This document shows, piece by piece, positions 23,662 through 36,852 of a stretch of DNA of 64,000 nucleotides. Source of the stretch: Fomes fomentarius (lineage: Eukaryota > Basidiomycota > Agaricomycetes > Polyporales > Polyporaceae); contig JABYQN010000005.1 in the NCBI GenBank assembly GCA_022606135.1, forward strand, positions 2,604,001 through 2,668,000, given 5' to 3'. The notes under the pieces are model-generated. The model was not told the DNA's origin, did no database searches, and was given only the letters and a program-made list of their open reading frames with translations. The position numbers were made by a program, and so were the translations under genes. The stretch's first letter is position 1. Every line of letters starts with the position of its first letter.

Positions 23662-25492
23662 CTACAGATCAAACTTCACTACTTGCTCCCTCGTACCTCG
23701 CTCTATCTTCAACAGTCGCTTGGCAACGCAGCCATACAGAGGTTTTGTGACCGCACTTCCTCCAATCAAACCTGCCCCGGTACTCGCCCCTATGCTGGCA
23801 GCCTTCTCTGTCAGACTCTGTTTGAGTTCATTGAGCGGCAAGGCCTGTGACGGAGCGCCGAGAAGCACGAGTAGCATGTGCGCAGTAAGCACTTGTTGCG
23901 CGGTCGGTGCGGTACTCGGACCAGAGGGCGCTGAAAAGGACGAAAAACTTGATGCAGACGGCGAAGCAGGAACTGGAGTATGAGTGGAGAGCTCTCGGAG
24001 GTATGCGCTGGAAGAAAGATAAGCCAACGGAGTCGGGGAGTGGATATATGCGCAGCGACATACATCGTCTCCTTCGCACGTGGAGGCTTGCTCTTGTTCG
24101 TGCTCTTCCCCAGTGCGTCGAAGGGATGGCCAGGCATGATAACCTCGCCAACCGTGGCCCATATTTTCTCCTGTGTATCGCTAAGCAGGTTGCCGAATGC
24201 AAAGGAGATGAACAATCGTACTACAATGCGCTCCAGCTCCGTCGTAACTTTGACCTTCTGCCGATGATGTGGCGGGGCAGCGTTGGATGGTGCGAGTTTA
24301 GATGGAGACGAAGCTGCTTTTACGACTTCTAGTTCCTGCGCGGATTCAGATGGGCTATGCTCTTCCAGGAGGGGCGCAGTCTTTCCGAGGACCACGGTCG
24401 GCTCTATGGTTTCGTCTGGGTCTCCGAGCGCCTGATCGACTTCGTCCTCTTCCTCTGATACATCTTCTTGCTGCGGTTCGGCTTCCTCGGGGTCGAACGG
24501 TATCTGTTTCGAGAATTTCTGAGCAGCCAGCGGTGTGCCAAACGACGTCGTTGAGACGTTCGCCAAGTCGACCTCTTCGTCAAGCAGAGAATCTCCGGTG
24601 AAATGCAACGTTCGCGCAGCTGCGCCTGGCGTGTTCCAGAAAGTCTCTTCGCGCTGATCTGGAGACGATGGTGTCTGGGGAGTAGCCGGTGGCCCAGGTT
24701 TGCGCTTCGCTCTAACTAGAGTGCGGGGTTTCTTCTTCGACAACTCGTTTTTCTACAAATACGGTCGATACATGCGTGATGATTGATCAGAAAGAGACTT
24801 ACGCGCTCCCTCAGATACTGTATCTGAGCCTGGAGGTCCTGGACGCGCTGTTCCTCTTGCTTGATCGCTGACTTTGGCGACAACGGCGGCTCGGCAGGTT
24901 CTGCTCCAGATTGCTAGGCTTAGCGGTTGGCAGGAAATCTTGACACTGACGATCGACTCACTTGCTTTAACTGGTCACTGAGATTGTAGATATTCGTCCT
25001 TGCTTCCTCTAACCGGTCGATAATCTGAGCCGCTTGCTCTGAGGCACGGGGCATCGGTCGAATAGATTGACTGTGTACGTTGGGCAATGGTGCTCAGAAG
25101 ACAAGGACGAATACTCACTATCGCTCAAGGTACTTCAACGCAGCATTGGCATACACTTCTGGATCGTGTTCGCGGGGCTGTCTTAATCCCTCTCCCTTCC
25201 CGGGCTTGGATGAAGGTGGTTTCCGGAGCGGAGTCGCGCCTAAGAACTCCACACGAGCAATCTCCACATTTCCCGCGTCTACCTCTGGAATCACGGGCTG
25301 CTGAGGCTGCACGAGTGTAAACAGACCTATCTCCGCTGGATCAATATCGCGTATCAGGTCGCCGAGAGGAGTGTCCAAGATTGCGCGAGTAAATGGACCA
25401 GGAACGGGAACGTTGGAAGGCGGAGTGGCGGATGCTCGGATGGTCCTGGCTAACGCAGAGATTCGGTCTACATGGTCAACGATACTAGCCAT
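23662..25492 (-). CDS. Putative DASH/Dam1 complex subunit Spc34-like protein
   Basis: Exons 23662..24007, 24064..24752, 24803..24913, 24962..25070 and 25119..25492 join in phase to 542 residues. The N-terminus (IVDHVDRISALARTI, then PFTRAILD, LIRDIDPAEIGLFTL) resembles the Spc34 pattern of fungal kinetochore proteins, which help the Dam1/DASH ring couple chromosomes to spindle microtubules. It is followed by two coiled-coil exons (EQAAQIIDRLEEARTNIYNL; EEQRVQDLQAQIQYLRER). The middle is Pro-, Ser- and acid-rich and carries KKKPRTLVRAKRK. The last 90 residues (VLTAHMLLVLLG..LNELKQSL) look like a folded helical domain. Yeast Spc34 is about 295 residues, so this protein is nearly twice as long, with the extra part at the C-terminus. 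The family call rests on pattern memory only; another coiled-coil kinetochore or spindle protein is possible. It is divergent from the DOCK gene, 1.27 kb away. Confidence 0.55.
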
Positions 25493-26760
25493 TATGGTCT
25501 TGAGCAGATGGACGAACGTCGTTGTGCAAGAGAGGGAAGGTAAGTTGATGAAAGCGGCAAAATTGGGGACGCGCTTCAGCCTGCCCTAAGTTGTCACATG
25601 ACAAAGCAGTTATTGACTCGCTTCATCATACTGATCGAATCTGAATGGTTGATTTGTTTGGCTTCAGTACAGCCTCTTCTAAAGTTCTACATATACAAGG
25701 ACACGTTCGAATCTTCCATGCCAAGATTATCATGACCGCTTAGAACTTGTTTCGTTCCACCTGCAGCTTCATCTCATAGAGAGTTCAACCACGTGGAGTC
25801 TGAAGCTTGAAGACCCAGCATCTATCCAGGTTGGACAGCTGGTGCTTATCAATGACATGCTATCTGACAAGGACAGGAAGAATGTGCATGGATGATCATG
25901 GATACGCGAGGGTGGCATAAGAAACGCCACACGTTCGTTTACAGTTTCCCTCCTTTAGACTATATCCGCCGGTGTGACACACTCTGCCTTGCGAGTACCC
26001 TCGCGAATTGACTCAAGACAATGCGACGCATAAGTTAGATCTCTTCTGAGATGACGTCTCTTTGGGTCCATCATAAATCACATATGTAATTCGCTATGTG
26101 GTGTGTGGTCGACTCCTATGCGCGGGTTCAGCCCTGCCTTCAGAATGTTCAGGAGTTATATTAATTGATCTCCCACACTGATATACCGACAATTGATTCG
26201 TATGAATCGTGATACATATACCACATCGTCGGATCAGTGCTATAAGCTCAAGTTGGAGGGCAGACGAACCACCCCTCGAGATTTAAGTACATACACGCGC
26301 TCCCAGTCGTGAATGTTGAGTTGTATCCACTGTAACGCTATATCGATCTCCCCGGCTTCTGTGGACATCACGGAGTGTACCCAGATATCCTCCCCGAGTA
26401 CTTAGTTGCTATCGGAGTCTGTTGAAACTTGACAATGTTACTCGCCAGTATATGCTTCGTGATGGTGATGCTTCTGCAGTGCAACACCCGCCTGCCACCG
26501 ATGTAAAACTTCCCACCGCCCCATACTCCATTGTCTGCAAAGCCAAGTCTTCACAATCCCCCTTACATCTCTGCTCTCTTCTTCCTCTTGAGTGTTTCAG
26601 CTTGCCATAGTCGCGACCGGCGCGCGAAACCGACAAGACGACCAGCCGAGGGCGCTAAAATTCACAGCGCTAGATCTGTTGTCGCCGCGCTTCTCGACGA
26701 GCACACAGTTTCTCTCGACGAGTAGCTTGTAACTAGCGGGTTGGATACCCTGTTGCCGCC
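25493..26760. promoter_or_regulatory. Shared upstream region of the Spc34-like and DOCK genes
   Basis: A 1.27 kb divergent gap. Only short frames (75 codons at most) are present. The 25600-26400 part is AT-richer than the flanking genes. The last 150 bases are CT-rich in front of the DOCK start CCGCCATGG, a good start context. No other element seen. Confidence 0.5.
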
Positions 26761-29700
26761 ATGGTTGGCACTCTCGGCCAGAGAAAAGGCGTCTGGGAAC
26801 CCTTACCGCTCATCATCTATGGCTACGCAGTTCACCCACTCTCACCAGTAAACCGCAGGGACACGAAGCTATCTAGCCGCACCCACATCTCTACCTGGAC
26901 CGATGCGTCTGGAGATGAACACCTCGTACACAGGGATGTCGTATCCCTCGAGGTCGGAGACAACGTGTACGCGTTCGAGAAGTATACTCCCAGGGACAAG
27001 GAGGTTGAAGGCGTTTGGTATCGCGGGTGAGTGCTTCAATGCCTGTACATCTACGCGACTCCGCGGTTCCCTATCACCGTCCTCGCCCACGTTTCTACAA
27101 CAGCAACGTCATTGGCGAAGTATGCGCGATACTGCCGCCCCCGCGTGCGTTGAGGTCATCATAACGACGTTTTTCGTGAGCGTCGACCACGATGCCCGTA
27201 AGCGGAGGCTTGTCTTAGGAGCTTCCGCCTCGCGAGTCGCATCGCTGGGAAGTCTTGCCTAGCCTAACATGAATGCTCATGAACATAATTGACTTCTAGA
27301 TATGTTGTGTGCACTTCTCGACGCCCCCAAGTCAACTGGTCTCCTTCCTCCGACCCGTCCTCTTCGTCGGCAGCAAAACCCTCTGCTCGCGCGGACGAGT
27401 TGCAACAGGTTTTCATAGGCATCTTCCCCGCATCCCACATCTTTGTGCGCGATGAGGTCTCTGATGCCGAGGGTCGCTTGACGGAATTGTTCAATGCCCT
27501 GAACAGCTCGGCAGACGGGCGTACCTCTGAAGAGGTCTTTGCCAGTTGGAACAAGTCGATGAGGGAGATGGACACCGTCCGCGAGGAGGATGAGGACAAC
27601 GATGCAGCGACACGCAAGTCCTTCAAGCTCGCTCCTCCTCCTGACCAGGCGCCATCAACGCGCGCACGCCTCCCCGTGTACCCAGCGAGCATTCGCTCTG
27701 CGTCGCCCACAGAGTCACAATTCAATAAACCCCTCCCTCCACGTCCCACGCTCACTTCAGGTGACGACACGCTGTCAGGGGCAGTGCAGCCCATCATCGA
27801 CGAAATTGCCTCCGCCCTCCGTGAATGGCACGCGCTTATGTTCCAGTACCTTGCCCAGCGAGACTACCGCCTCTTCCACATTGTTCGGGAGTACATCGAA
27901 GTGCTCCACCTGGGTCGTCGCCAGCTTCTCTCACAGACGCTCAGTAACGAGGAAACCGTCAATCTGCGGCGCGAGTGCGTCGCTAGACTAGTGTCTGGCA
28001 ACATCCTTCAAGGCCTCGACGTGATCGTCCGTCACCCTACATGGGGTGGGCTTGTCAACGTGGATGTCGAGGGAGAGATAGATCCGCGGAGCTGGATGAG
28101 TGCAGTGCGTATGTACTCGCTTCAGGCTGCCCTGGCGCATATGGAGGTGTCCCCCACGCCGAACAATACTCCATACAAGCTACCTCATGCGGCCGGCTCG
28201 ATCGACTACACGGCGAATGCTACGCCCACACCCCTCCCCTTGTCCGCCTCCCTGCACTCTGCCTTCCCCGAGCTTCCACGTCCTCGTGGCCATTCGCGCC
28301 TGATTGGCTCTCTTGCTTCCGCTAGCCAGCAGCCGAAAGCGAAGTTCTATCATGTCTTTCTCGACCTTCGCGCCTTTGTGGCTTCCCCATGCGCGCCTGG
28401 CGAAACAGCTGAGCTATTCTTCTCTCTTTACAACAAGGCTGACGCGCGGTTCGTATCTGAAGAGTTCTGTGCTGTCCTCAACCATAACGGCGTGCTAGCA
28501 CGCGACCCATCCGGACGGATTCGAACTCTGTTCACCGACCTCGTGCAGTCCGATGCTCAGGACCCGATGTACCTTGTTTGCAAGATCGTGCGCAATGGTT
28601 CACTCAAGCTGGGCAGTAACATGGGGTCGATCTCGGAGAGCCCTAGACACACGTTGATTGGTTCAAGCGGATACGCTGTCAACTCCATGTCCAGTGAATC
28701 ATTCGGGCGCAACTCAACGTCGACGGATCCTCCACAGCACTTCCGTCGTCCGTTTGGCTGTGCAGTCCTTGAACTTACGCAACTGGCTGCCATGGCTGCT
28801 GAGCAGACCGAGGTGTCTTCGACAAGGGAGCACACTATGCCGATCTATGTTCCTACGAACGAAACGACGTTCTCGATGTTGCACCAGGACATCCTCAACC
28901 ACAACACTAGGGAGTACGAAAAGTCACCGAGGTACGTGGGTCTTATTGTGTGTGAAGGACCGTGCTGAGCTGAGGATAGGGCGGAGATGCTTGCGGTATC
29001 CATCAAGATATTCTACGGTGACGCCAGTACCATAGTGCGGGAGAATTCCTCTCTTCTTCAGGACACGCCCTTGAGCTTGCGCCTTGGGTTCCCCGACGTG
29101 GTGTTCCCCGGTGATATCAGGAACGAGCTGTACATCAAGCTCTGGAGCGGCGACTTCTCGGCCTCGCAAAGCACCAACGCTCGACGGAATGTCGCAAACT
29201 TCGCGCGGGGGCAGGTGGGCGCAGTGACAGGAAATGTCCAGGTCACCATGGAAGTCAAGGACCAGGATGGACGTACAATCGAGCGCGTGATCTCGCAGTG
29301 CAGCGGCGAGCCCGAGGTGACCCAGTTCCACTCAATGGTCTTCCAGCGCACTACACAGCCACACTTTGGCGAACTAGTCAAACTAAAGCTCCCGATGCAA
29401 GGCGCACAGCAGTGGCACCTCTTCTTCACGTTCCGCCAACGCAGCTCCCGAGAGCGTTCCTTGAGCCGGAGTGTGGAAACGTCGGAGCGGCCCTTCGCAT
29501 TCGCATTCCTTCCTCTCTTCCCTGATGGACGCGCTTTCCTCGAGGATGGCAGCCACACCTTGGTACTCTACCGCGCTGACCGCCTCGCGCAGGTGACCAC
29601 GGACATGTATCTTCAGGCAGCACCGTGGCTTCCTGCGAACCAGCGGCCCGAGCAGCTATACATTCCGACAGACCTGGGGAGAGTCGCGCCTCCCATGCGT

Positions 29701-32700
29701 GACCACCTGGTGATCCGCTCTTCGCTTTGCTCGACCAAGTTCACGCAGAACTCTGTGCTACTGAGCCTGCTGAACTGGGAGCAAATCACGGACAAGGAGC
29801 TCCTGTCGACCATCCTGAGCAAGTTCACCTTCGTCGGAGAGGTGGAGATTGTCAAGTTCCTACGGGACATTTTCGATTCCCTATTCGCGATCCTGGTGTC
29901 TCACAACAACCAGTCTGGGGAGATGGACCACTTGGTGTTCAATGCACTGGTTACTGTGCTCGGCATCGTGCAAGACCGGCGCTTCAGCAACTTCCAACCT
30001 GTGCTGGACGTGTATATTGAGAGGCACTTCACCTGTGCATCGGCCGCTTCGCACATGATCCATTCCATGAACCGTCTCCTCCAAGACCCTACAGCGAATG
30101 ATACCGCTTCCTCTCTGCGCGCGGCGCTGAAGGTTTGGCACTACATCTTCAAGTTCATCGCCAGGTCGCGCGAGCTGCAGAAGGCGAAGGAATTAGGAAT
30201 GGGTGGTGGCGCGACCGCGGACCACCTCGAGGCAACGTTCAAGCGTGAGCTGCGCGCCCACCTGAACGAAGTTAACCGCATGATGTCTACGACCTCCCCA
30301 CCATCGATCATCGGCACGCAGACCATCGCACTACAGCATTTCACCTCCATCCTTCCCGAACTGAGCAAGGTCTTCTCCATCGTTGAACTTGTTACGATCG
30401 CGACCACCTTCGCCAACGCGATCGTGTCAACGAAGGGCAAGATCCTCATATGGAAGCTCATTATGTACCTCCAGATCGTTAAGGGCTTCCTCTTCGACCA
30501 TTCGAAGTCGCGCAGCCTGCTTGTTGAAGCTGTCGTCATCTGGATCAAGCCACAATTCGGGCGTTTCGATGAGTATACGCACACGCAACCTGGAGATTCA
30601 GAGGTCGCGAGGGACGGAGCTCGTGTTAGCTGGCTGGAGAGCATCCGCCTGTCGGTGACTATCGTGGCCATCATGTTGGACAAGCTGCAGCAATGCCTAG
30701 TTGATCCCGCCACCACCTCTGACCGGAACGCGCTGAGACAGGAGCAGTACAACATCGAGTACCTACTGTCTCTTCTGCCTAGGTATGTGTTCAGCTTTTC
30801 ACATGTCTTTGACGAGTCTCATTGTTACTCTAGACTGCTGGACTCGTATCAGGAGTATCAGAACCCGGCCTCTCTTAGGGCCGTTGAGCGTAATCGTTCG
30901 TCGACCCCTGTCACGAACAGCTTCCCTGTCACTTTCCCGGAGTCGTACCCATTCTCACTTGCGACCCAAGGTCCGAAGGCGAACCCGACAGCTTCCGGGT
31001 CTCTGGATGTCAAATCTGAATTCAGCCCAGGGCTAGGTGAGGTCGCCATTGTCATCCTGGTGTTGATTTTGTCGGCGCCCAAGAAGCACATCGTGATGTT
31101 CCTGGAGAGCATCTTGGAGATCGAAGGACGCGACCATCTCGCGACTCTTCTTCTTCAGTTCTTCAAAGTCGCTGGCTCCATTCTGAACAACGAGGCGTTC
31201 CCGAATAGCTGGCTCAACGTCAACATTCTCGCGCATCGGGTGCTCTTGAAAATGATGGATCCTATCGCGACCATGTTCGAGCGGGAGTTCATCCCCAACG
31301 AGGCATCTGGCCGACCCTTTGACACCTCGCTGTGGAAGGAGTGCTTCTATGTCTTGCTGAAGTTGCTTTCCTCTGAGCATCTGGTGATCGAAGAGTTTAG
31401 TCCACAGGTCAGTCAACACTTTCCTAGTGCGTGAGCTGGTCGCTGACGTTCGACTACAACAGAAACGACGAGCTGTCTGGCGTTTGGCAGGTGACATTCG
31501 CGGTGAAGGCGCTACATTGCTGCTCCGTCTATGGAGCGCAATGGGATGGCCAGACGAGACCGCGTCTGAAGAGGTCACCATGGCCAGGTATACAGTGAGT
31601 AGTTGCGCAAGCACTGTTACTGTGAGATCGAGGCTCACGTGGCGGCAGAACTACCAAGCTGCTCTGAACTCGCTGGTCGGCCACATTGTCAATCTCTGTC
31701 TCAGTCACCACGACCAGCTGCGCGAAAACGCGGTCCAAGTGCTCTATTACATGATCATCTCCGAGTACAACATCATGCGGAGCTTTGAACATATTGAAAA
31801 CGAGCTTGTCAGCAAGCTGGATACCCTGTTCATGTCCGACAGCAAAGGCGATGACATATCGCGCGCATTCTTTATCGGCCACCTCCGACATCTATTCGAT
31901 TCCTCCGACGTTGACGACGAACTCCGCACTCGTGTCACGAACTTCCTCGATTCCGTCGACGTTTTCCTTGAATTGCTCCTCAGCGTTCGCGCCCTGCCTG
32001 AAGGTGAAGAGTTCGCTGACGATCGGGTGATCGCTACGGTACGCACTAGTGTCCCCTGCAGACCCATCTTCTACTGACGTTCTTTTGCAGCTTCGCTTGA
32101 TGAACTTCATAAGGCGGATTGGACGGGACGAGATCTACATCAAATACGTCCATCAGCTTGTCAACGTGAGTTATCATCTCGCCGTCCTATCTCAATCTCA
32201 GCATTTATTAAGTCGGGACACTGCAGATGCATCTCCAGTCGCAGAACTATGTCGAAGCAGCGTTCACGCTGAAGCTGCACGCTGACCTTCACGACTGGGA
32301 TCTCAACTCCTTTGCGCCGCCTATGGAGGATCTCGGATTGCCACAGCAGTCGCAATTCCATCGCAAGGAGACGCTCTGCCTGTTGATCCTCGATTACCTT
32401 GGTGTGTTCGCTTCCTTTGAAAAGCTGAATTGTACTTGACAATGTTGTATAGGAAAAGGCAAGGCATGGGAGAGTGCGTACGAGATCTGCAAGGATCTTG
32501 CGGCAAAGCACGCCGAAGTTACGTTCAACTAGTAAGTGTCCAACAAACAGCTGAAACCGCAACAGTCATGGTTCATATCTGATGCTTTTGTCACAGCTCT
32601 CGTCTTGCGGAAATCCTCAGGCACCAGGCCGCCCTTTTGGAGCATATCATCACCGACCAACGCTACTACTCCGATTACTTCAGGGTCGCATTCTATGGTA

Positions 32701-34200
32701 ACTTCCCGGTTGCTATTCGAAATAAGCAATTCATCGTGAGTATTCTCTCCGCAGCCATGGAGGTAACTGCTGATGCCTTCAAACCAGTACCGTGGATACG
32801 AGTGGGAGAAGTTCGGAGCGTTCTGTGAACGGATGCTGAACAAGCATCCTGGCGCACAACTCCTCAAGACTATGGGAGATCCCCCAGTCGACATCCGGTT
32901 CGGCAACGACCAATACATTCAGTGTACTGCCGTCACGCCGGAACCTCACCGCGAGCTCCCTATCTTCACTAATCCCGATGTACCGCCTCAAGTCCGTGCT
33001 TACTACGAGCACAGGTATGTCACTCTATATTTGTACTGAACAGGTTGCTCAATGGAGAGGTTGCAGTGCCATCAACTTGTTCAGCTACTCTAGGCCCATC
33101 TCGAAGATCGCTCGCGATGGTGCGGAAGAGGTCTGGATCGAGAAGACCTACCTCACTACGGAAGAATACTTCCCCACGGTCCTTCGCCGCTCCGAAGTCG
33201 TAGCTGTGTCGGCCGTCGCGATCTCTCCTGTGGAGACTGCGCTCCTTGAGGTCGAGCAGCGTACCCGGGAGTTGGCGGGACTGAACCAGAAGTACTCATC
33301 CCTATCGAAGACAGCTCAGCACATCTCAACCAATGCGCTGGCCATGAGCTTGAATGCGGCCGTGGATGCTCCGTTGAACGGCGGCGTAGGAGCGTTCCGA
33401 CAAGTCTACCTATCCGAAGACTATGTGGCGAGACATTCGGATAGAGCTGAGCAGATTGAAAAGCTCCGTAATGCTATTGACGAACAGGTTTGTTTGGCTC
33501 GTCTTCCCGCTCTACGTATTGGTGCTAACAGAGTGTTCAGGTTCGTATGATCGACAGTTGCCTCAAGCTACATGGACAGCTGTGCCCTCCGGAGATGCTT
33601 GCCTTCCATGCGACTTTGGAGAAGTTCTTCCGCAAGAACTTCGCGGACGAGATTCTGCGCCTGTCGGTCGACCCATCTCCGGAGCCACGTGCGCTCGATG
33701 CGATTCCTACATCTGCTCGGTTGCCACCATCCGCAGCTATGCCTTCTCCCAACTATACCACCTTGTACGTCGTTCACTTTGATCGCCGGTGTCCACATAC
33801 TCACGCTTATCGCAGGAAAACACAACCGCTCAATCTTGGGCCTATCCACGTGGGCATGACGCCCTCCGCTGCCACATCACCTCTTTCCCCTCGCTCCCAA
33901 GAGAACGGGTTGTCTGTCGCGGAAGCGCCATGGATGAAACAAACCCCTCTGCAGCGAAACCTGGCCCATCTTGCCAGACACGGTTTCAACGGCGTTTCAT
34001 CAGGACCCGGAGACAACGGTGGCAGTGACTCCTTCTCGGAGGAGTCGCCGCGCAATTCAGTTGTGACTGTTGGCAACCACCCCGCGCCCACATTCTCGGG
34101 CGCTGCTTCTGTGACGGCGTCCACGCTGGGCAGCATCGGGTCCATCAAGGGCCGTTTCTCCAAGTTTGGGAGTTTAAATTTCGGTCGTCGAGATGGTTGA
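26761..34200 (+). CDS. DOCK-family Rho-type guanine nucleotide exchange factor
   Basis: A large activator of Rac/Cdc42-type GTPases controlling actin and polarity. Exons: 26761..27026, 27300..28931, 28980..30782, 30834..31407, 31463..31594, 31649..32038, 32091..32165, 32227..32401, 32453..32531, 32597..32735, 32788..33014, 33067..33487, 33541..33764, 33816..34200; all phases agree, giving 2173 residues. An SH3-like region opens the protein (YGYAVHPLSP to VWYRGYVVCT, split by the first intron). The DHR-1/C2-like domain lies near residues 630-800 (LSLRLGFPDVVFPGDIRNEL). A long armadillo-like helical part follows. The DHR-2 exchange domain is at about 1600-2030, with YRGYEWEKFG, a nucleotide-sensor-like stretch PLNGGVGAFRQVYL and CLKLHGQLCPPEM. 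The Ser-rich tail ends in FGSLNFGRRDG. The 51-base intron 30783..30833 is in frame and could be misread as coding. Size fits fungal DOCK proteins. A RhoGAP lies 19 kb upstream. Confidence 0.95.
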
Positions 34201-34839
34201 TGACTTGTGTGTACAGCGGAAAACAGAGGCGCTTCGCGCTTGGATTCTCATCTACTTTGATCTATCACTACCACCCATACCATCTTTGCTTTCGTCTGCG
34301 GACTACATGCTGATGTATCTGGATCACCGTCTAATGTTGTACAGTGTAGTTATTCCGTAATAAATATGCAGATCAGAAAGTCAGGAGCCAGTTCTTGCAC
34401 TGGATGGCGCGCTCGCTCTAGATAGACTCTGCAGCTGGTCTCTGGCTGGGCTGGTAGACGATGGTATAGATTGCCCAATTCTACAAGGAGGAGCATTATG
34501 CCAATACAAATCCACGGAACGCGGAGATCAACAGCTGCAGTACGGTAGACCACAATCGAAGAATTAGCGGTGCTTAAATAACGACGAGATCCTGGGCTGT
34601 CGCAGAATAAGGATGGATGGCCAGGAATCCGATGGGCAACGCTACGCACGTATGTACAGACATGGGATGGGGAACGACGACAGGGGAGAAGAAAAGAGTC
34701 CGAGTGCTAAGGCTACAGCTGCATACACGGGCCGTTATGGAACGTGACGGTACGTGACGACATCATGATACGAACTAATGGAACTTAAAGCGGGTGACCG
34801 GAACCAGAATCACGGCAGAGAGGGGTGTATATATGTGTC
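34201..34839. terminator. Convergent 3' region
   Basis: A 640-base gap between the 3' ends of the DOCK gene and the Medusa-like gene. It should hold both transcript ends. An AATAAA-like signal, TAATAAATATGC, occurs near 34359 on the plus strand. No gene recognised. Confidence 0.4.
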
Positions 34840-36852
34840 CTACAAGAAGGCTTGATGAGATCCGTGTGGCTGAGAGGAGGGAGATAGCTTGTGACGCTCG
34901 AACTCGGCGACGTCGAGCTCGTATGACGTGTAGGTAGAGCCGAAGGCGCTCTGGTCCGGATACAGTAACTGCGACGCGCCGAGATACTGCTCGCTGGCGG
35001 ATGGGTAGGATAGAGACAGGGAGCTTGATACGAGGGGAGAGTCATGGGGCGTCGACAGAAGAGGCGTCGGCGAGGGCGTGGCTGATGGCGGGTGGGAGTG
35101 GGAGAGGAAGTTGTCGAAAGCACCCGCAGACGAGAGCCCGGGAGCAGTCATGTAGCTGTTGTCGAGAGGGTCATACTGAGGCTGAGAATACGTCTGCGGA
35201 TGATAAAAGTACGGTTGATCGGAGGACCTCGCAGAGGCGTGTTCGGGAACAGGCGAGGACGTGGAGTAGATGGCAGAGGCAGCAGAGCCCCTTGACTCGA
35301 CGATGGGCGGCGTCGCGCTGCCGTCTTGCTTCTTGATAGCAGGATATAACGTCTGAGGGGACGTAAACAACTGGCAATCCTGAGCGATGAGGACGAGCCG
35401 AACTTACGTATTTCGAGATGATCTTGTCGAGAGCCTGCGGCAAGACCGCCCAGTCAAACACCTTCACGTCCTTCTCTATGTTCCGTGGCTTCGGCGTGGG
35501 GAAGTCCATGATCTTCTGGAAGAAGTCCTCTGTACCGCTCTTGTTCTTGGAAACCGTCTTTGGACGAAAGCCCTCGAGGTTCCGACGGATGCGGTTCTTC
35601 TCCTCGATGTTGAAAATCTCGCCGACAAGGCATTCCAGCAGGAAGATGATGTCGACAGAGGTGATGCAGCACTGCGACGCAGGCGCGTCTCCAGAGCCAG
35701 AGATATCGCACGGGCGGTGGATACATGACACCACAGTATCGCCCTCGGTGTAGTCCGACGGCCGGATGGCCTCGCAAACGACATGCAGCGTACACCCATC
35801 CTGTACGCGAGTGAACCGGACTAGCCGACGGCCAATGCGACGCTCGTCGGCATCCCACTCCTCGACGTTTGCCATTGAGTCTGTGGGTGTCTCGATTGCA
35901 AGTACAGCACGGTAGTTGTTATCCGGATCGTCGTCCTCAGAGCCAGCCCGACGAGCACGGATGAGGGACTGCTTCTTCGGCTGTCCACGCACAGAATGCG
36001 GCTCCTTAGAGGGTATTGGGGCGTTGATAATACGACTACGGGACGAGCCACTGCTCGACGTCGGGCGTGATGTCCTGCGAGACAAAGCGGAGTGGTGTGA
36101 AGACGAGGGCATTCCGGGGATGGAGAGGTCTGGAGAGCCGGAAGCGGTTGCAGGACCCACGGTAAAGTCATCGTTTTCCTTTTTACACAGCAATAAAGGC
36201 GAAGGCGCTGCGTCTGCGTATGAAACATTCAAAGGTCTGGCCGTGGCAATGAAGGCAAGAGGAGAGACCTACACCGACGAGTATAAGTAAACTTCCCGAA
36301 CGTCAATGAGTCCAGGGTAACATTGGCGCTGTTCAACGCCTGCACAGTGAGAGGGACGGTGGAAGACGGGAACCCAGTTGACGTCGCGGTTTCGAAGTCG
36401 GGTACAGTTGCTTCGAGGTCCCATTCGCATCCACGCTTGGAAGCGGAGGCGCGAACAGCTGTGCTCAAGGCGCGGTTGCCGACAACGATGCGGAGGAACG
36501 TCGTCTCGTCACTCAAGAAGGTGAACTGAACATTGACGACGATGGAGATGCCCGCCACGCCTTCATGGGGAGTGTAGCCAAAGACGCGGAACATGTCGTG
36601 CGGGGACGTAACACATGGGCGAACCTTGGGCGAACCTGCGTTGGAACACGCTGATACCATGCGGTATATGAGCCGAATGGTCTGATCCAATGGTATGACA
36701 AACGCACCAGAAGTCTGCAAAGGCTTCCCCTGCATCGCGGGAAGAGTGAGGTAGGAGGAACGGGGGAGGAACGGTGATGAGCGGTCGTAGGAGCAAGCTA
36801 AAGGGTCGTTGAACTGCAGAGCGTGTTGAGTTGCGGAGAGCGCTGAGAGCAT
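34840..36852 (-). CDS. Medusa (MedA)-like developmental regulator
   Basis: A nuclear regulator of the Medusa type, known in ascomycetes for control of conidiation and adherence and in smuts for development. Exons: 34840..35370, 35408..about 36236, 36275..36852. The conserved C-terminal domain is unmistakable: RRLVRFTRVQDGCTLHV, VVSCIHRPCD, CCITSVDIIFLLECLVGEIF, IEEKNRIRRNLEGFRP, KTVSK and PKPRNIEKDVKVFDW. Upstream lies a Ser-rich stretch with basic KKQSLIRARRAG. The first exon adds a second conserved region (MFRVFGYTPHEGVAG, ETTFLRIVVGNRAL). The last exon is a Ser/Pro/Tyr-rich tail without a domain. The first intron is uncertain: the phase-correct join shown gives an intron of only 38 bases, while donors a few bases away joined to acceptors near 36210-36216 give 55-65 bases. 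The start ATG 36852 is the only good one. Length about 645 residues. Confidence 0.88.
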
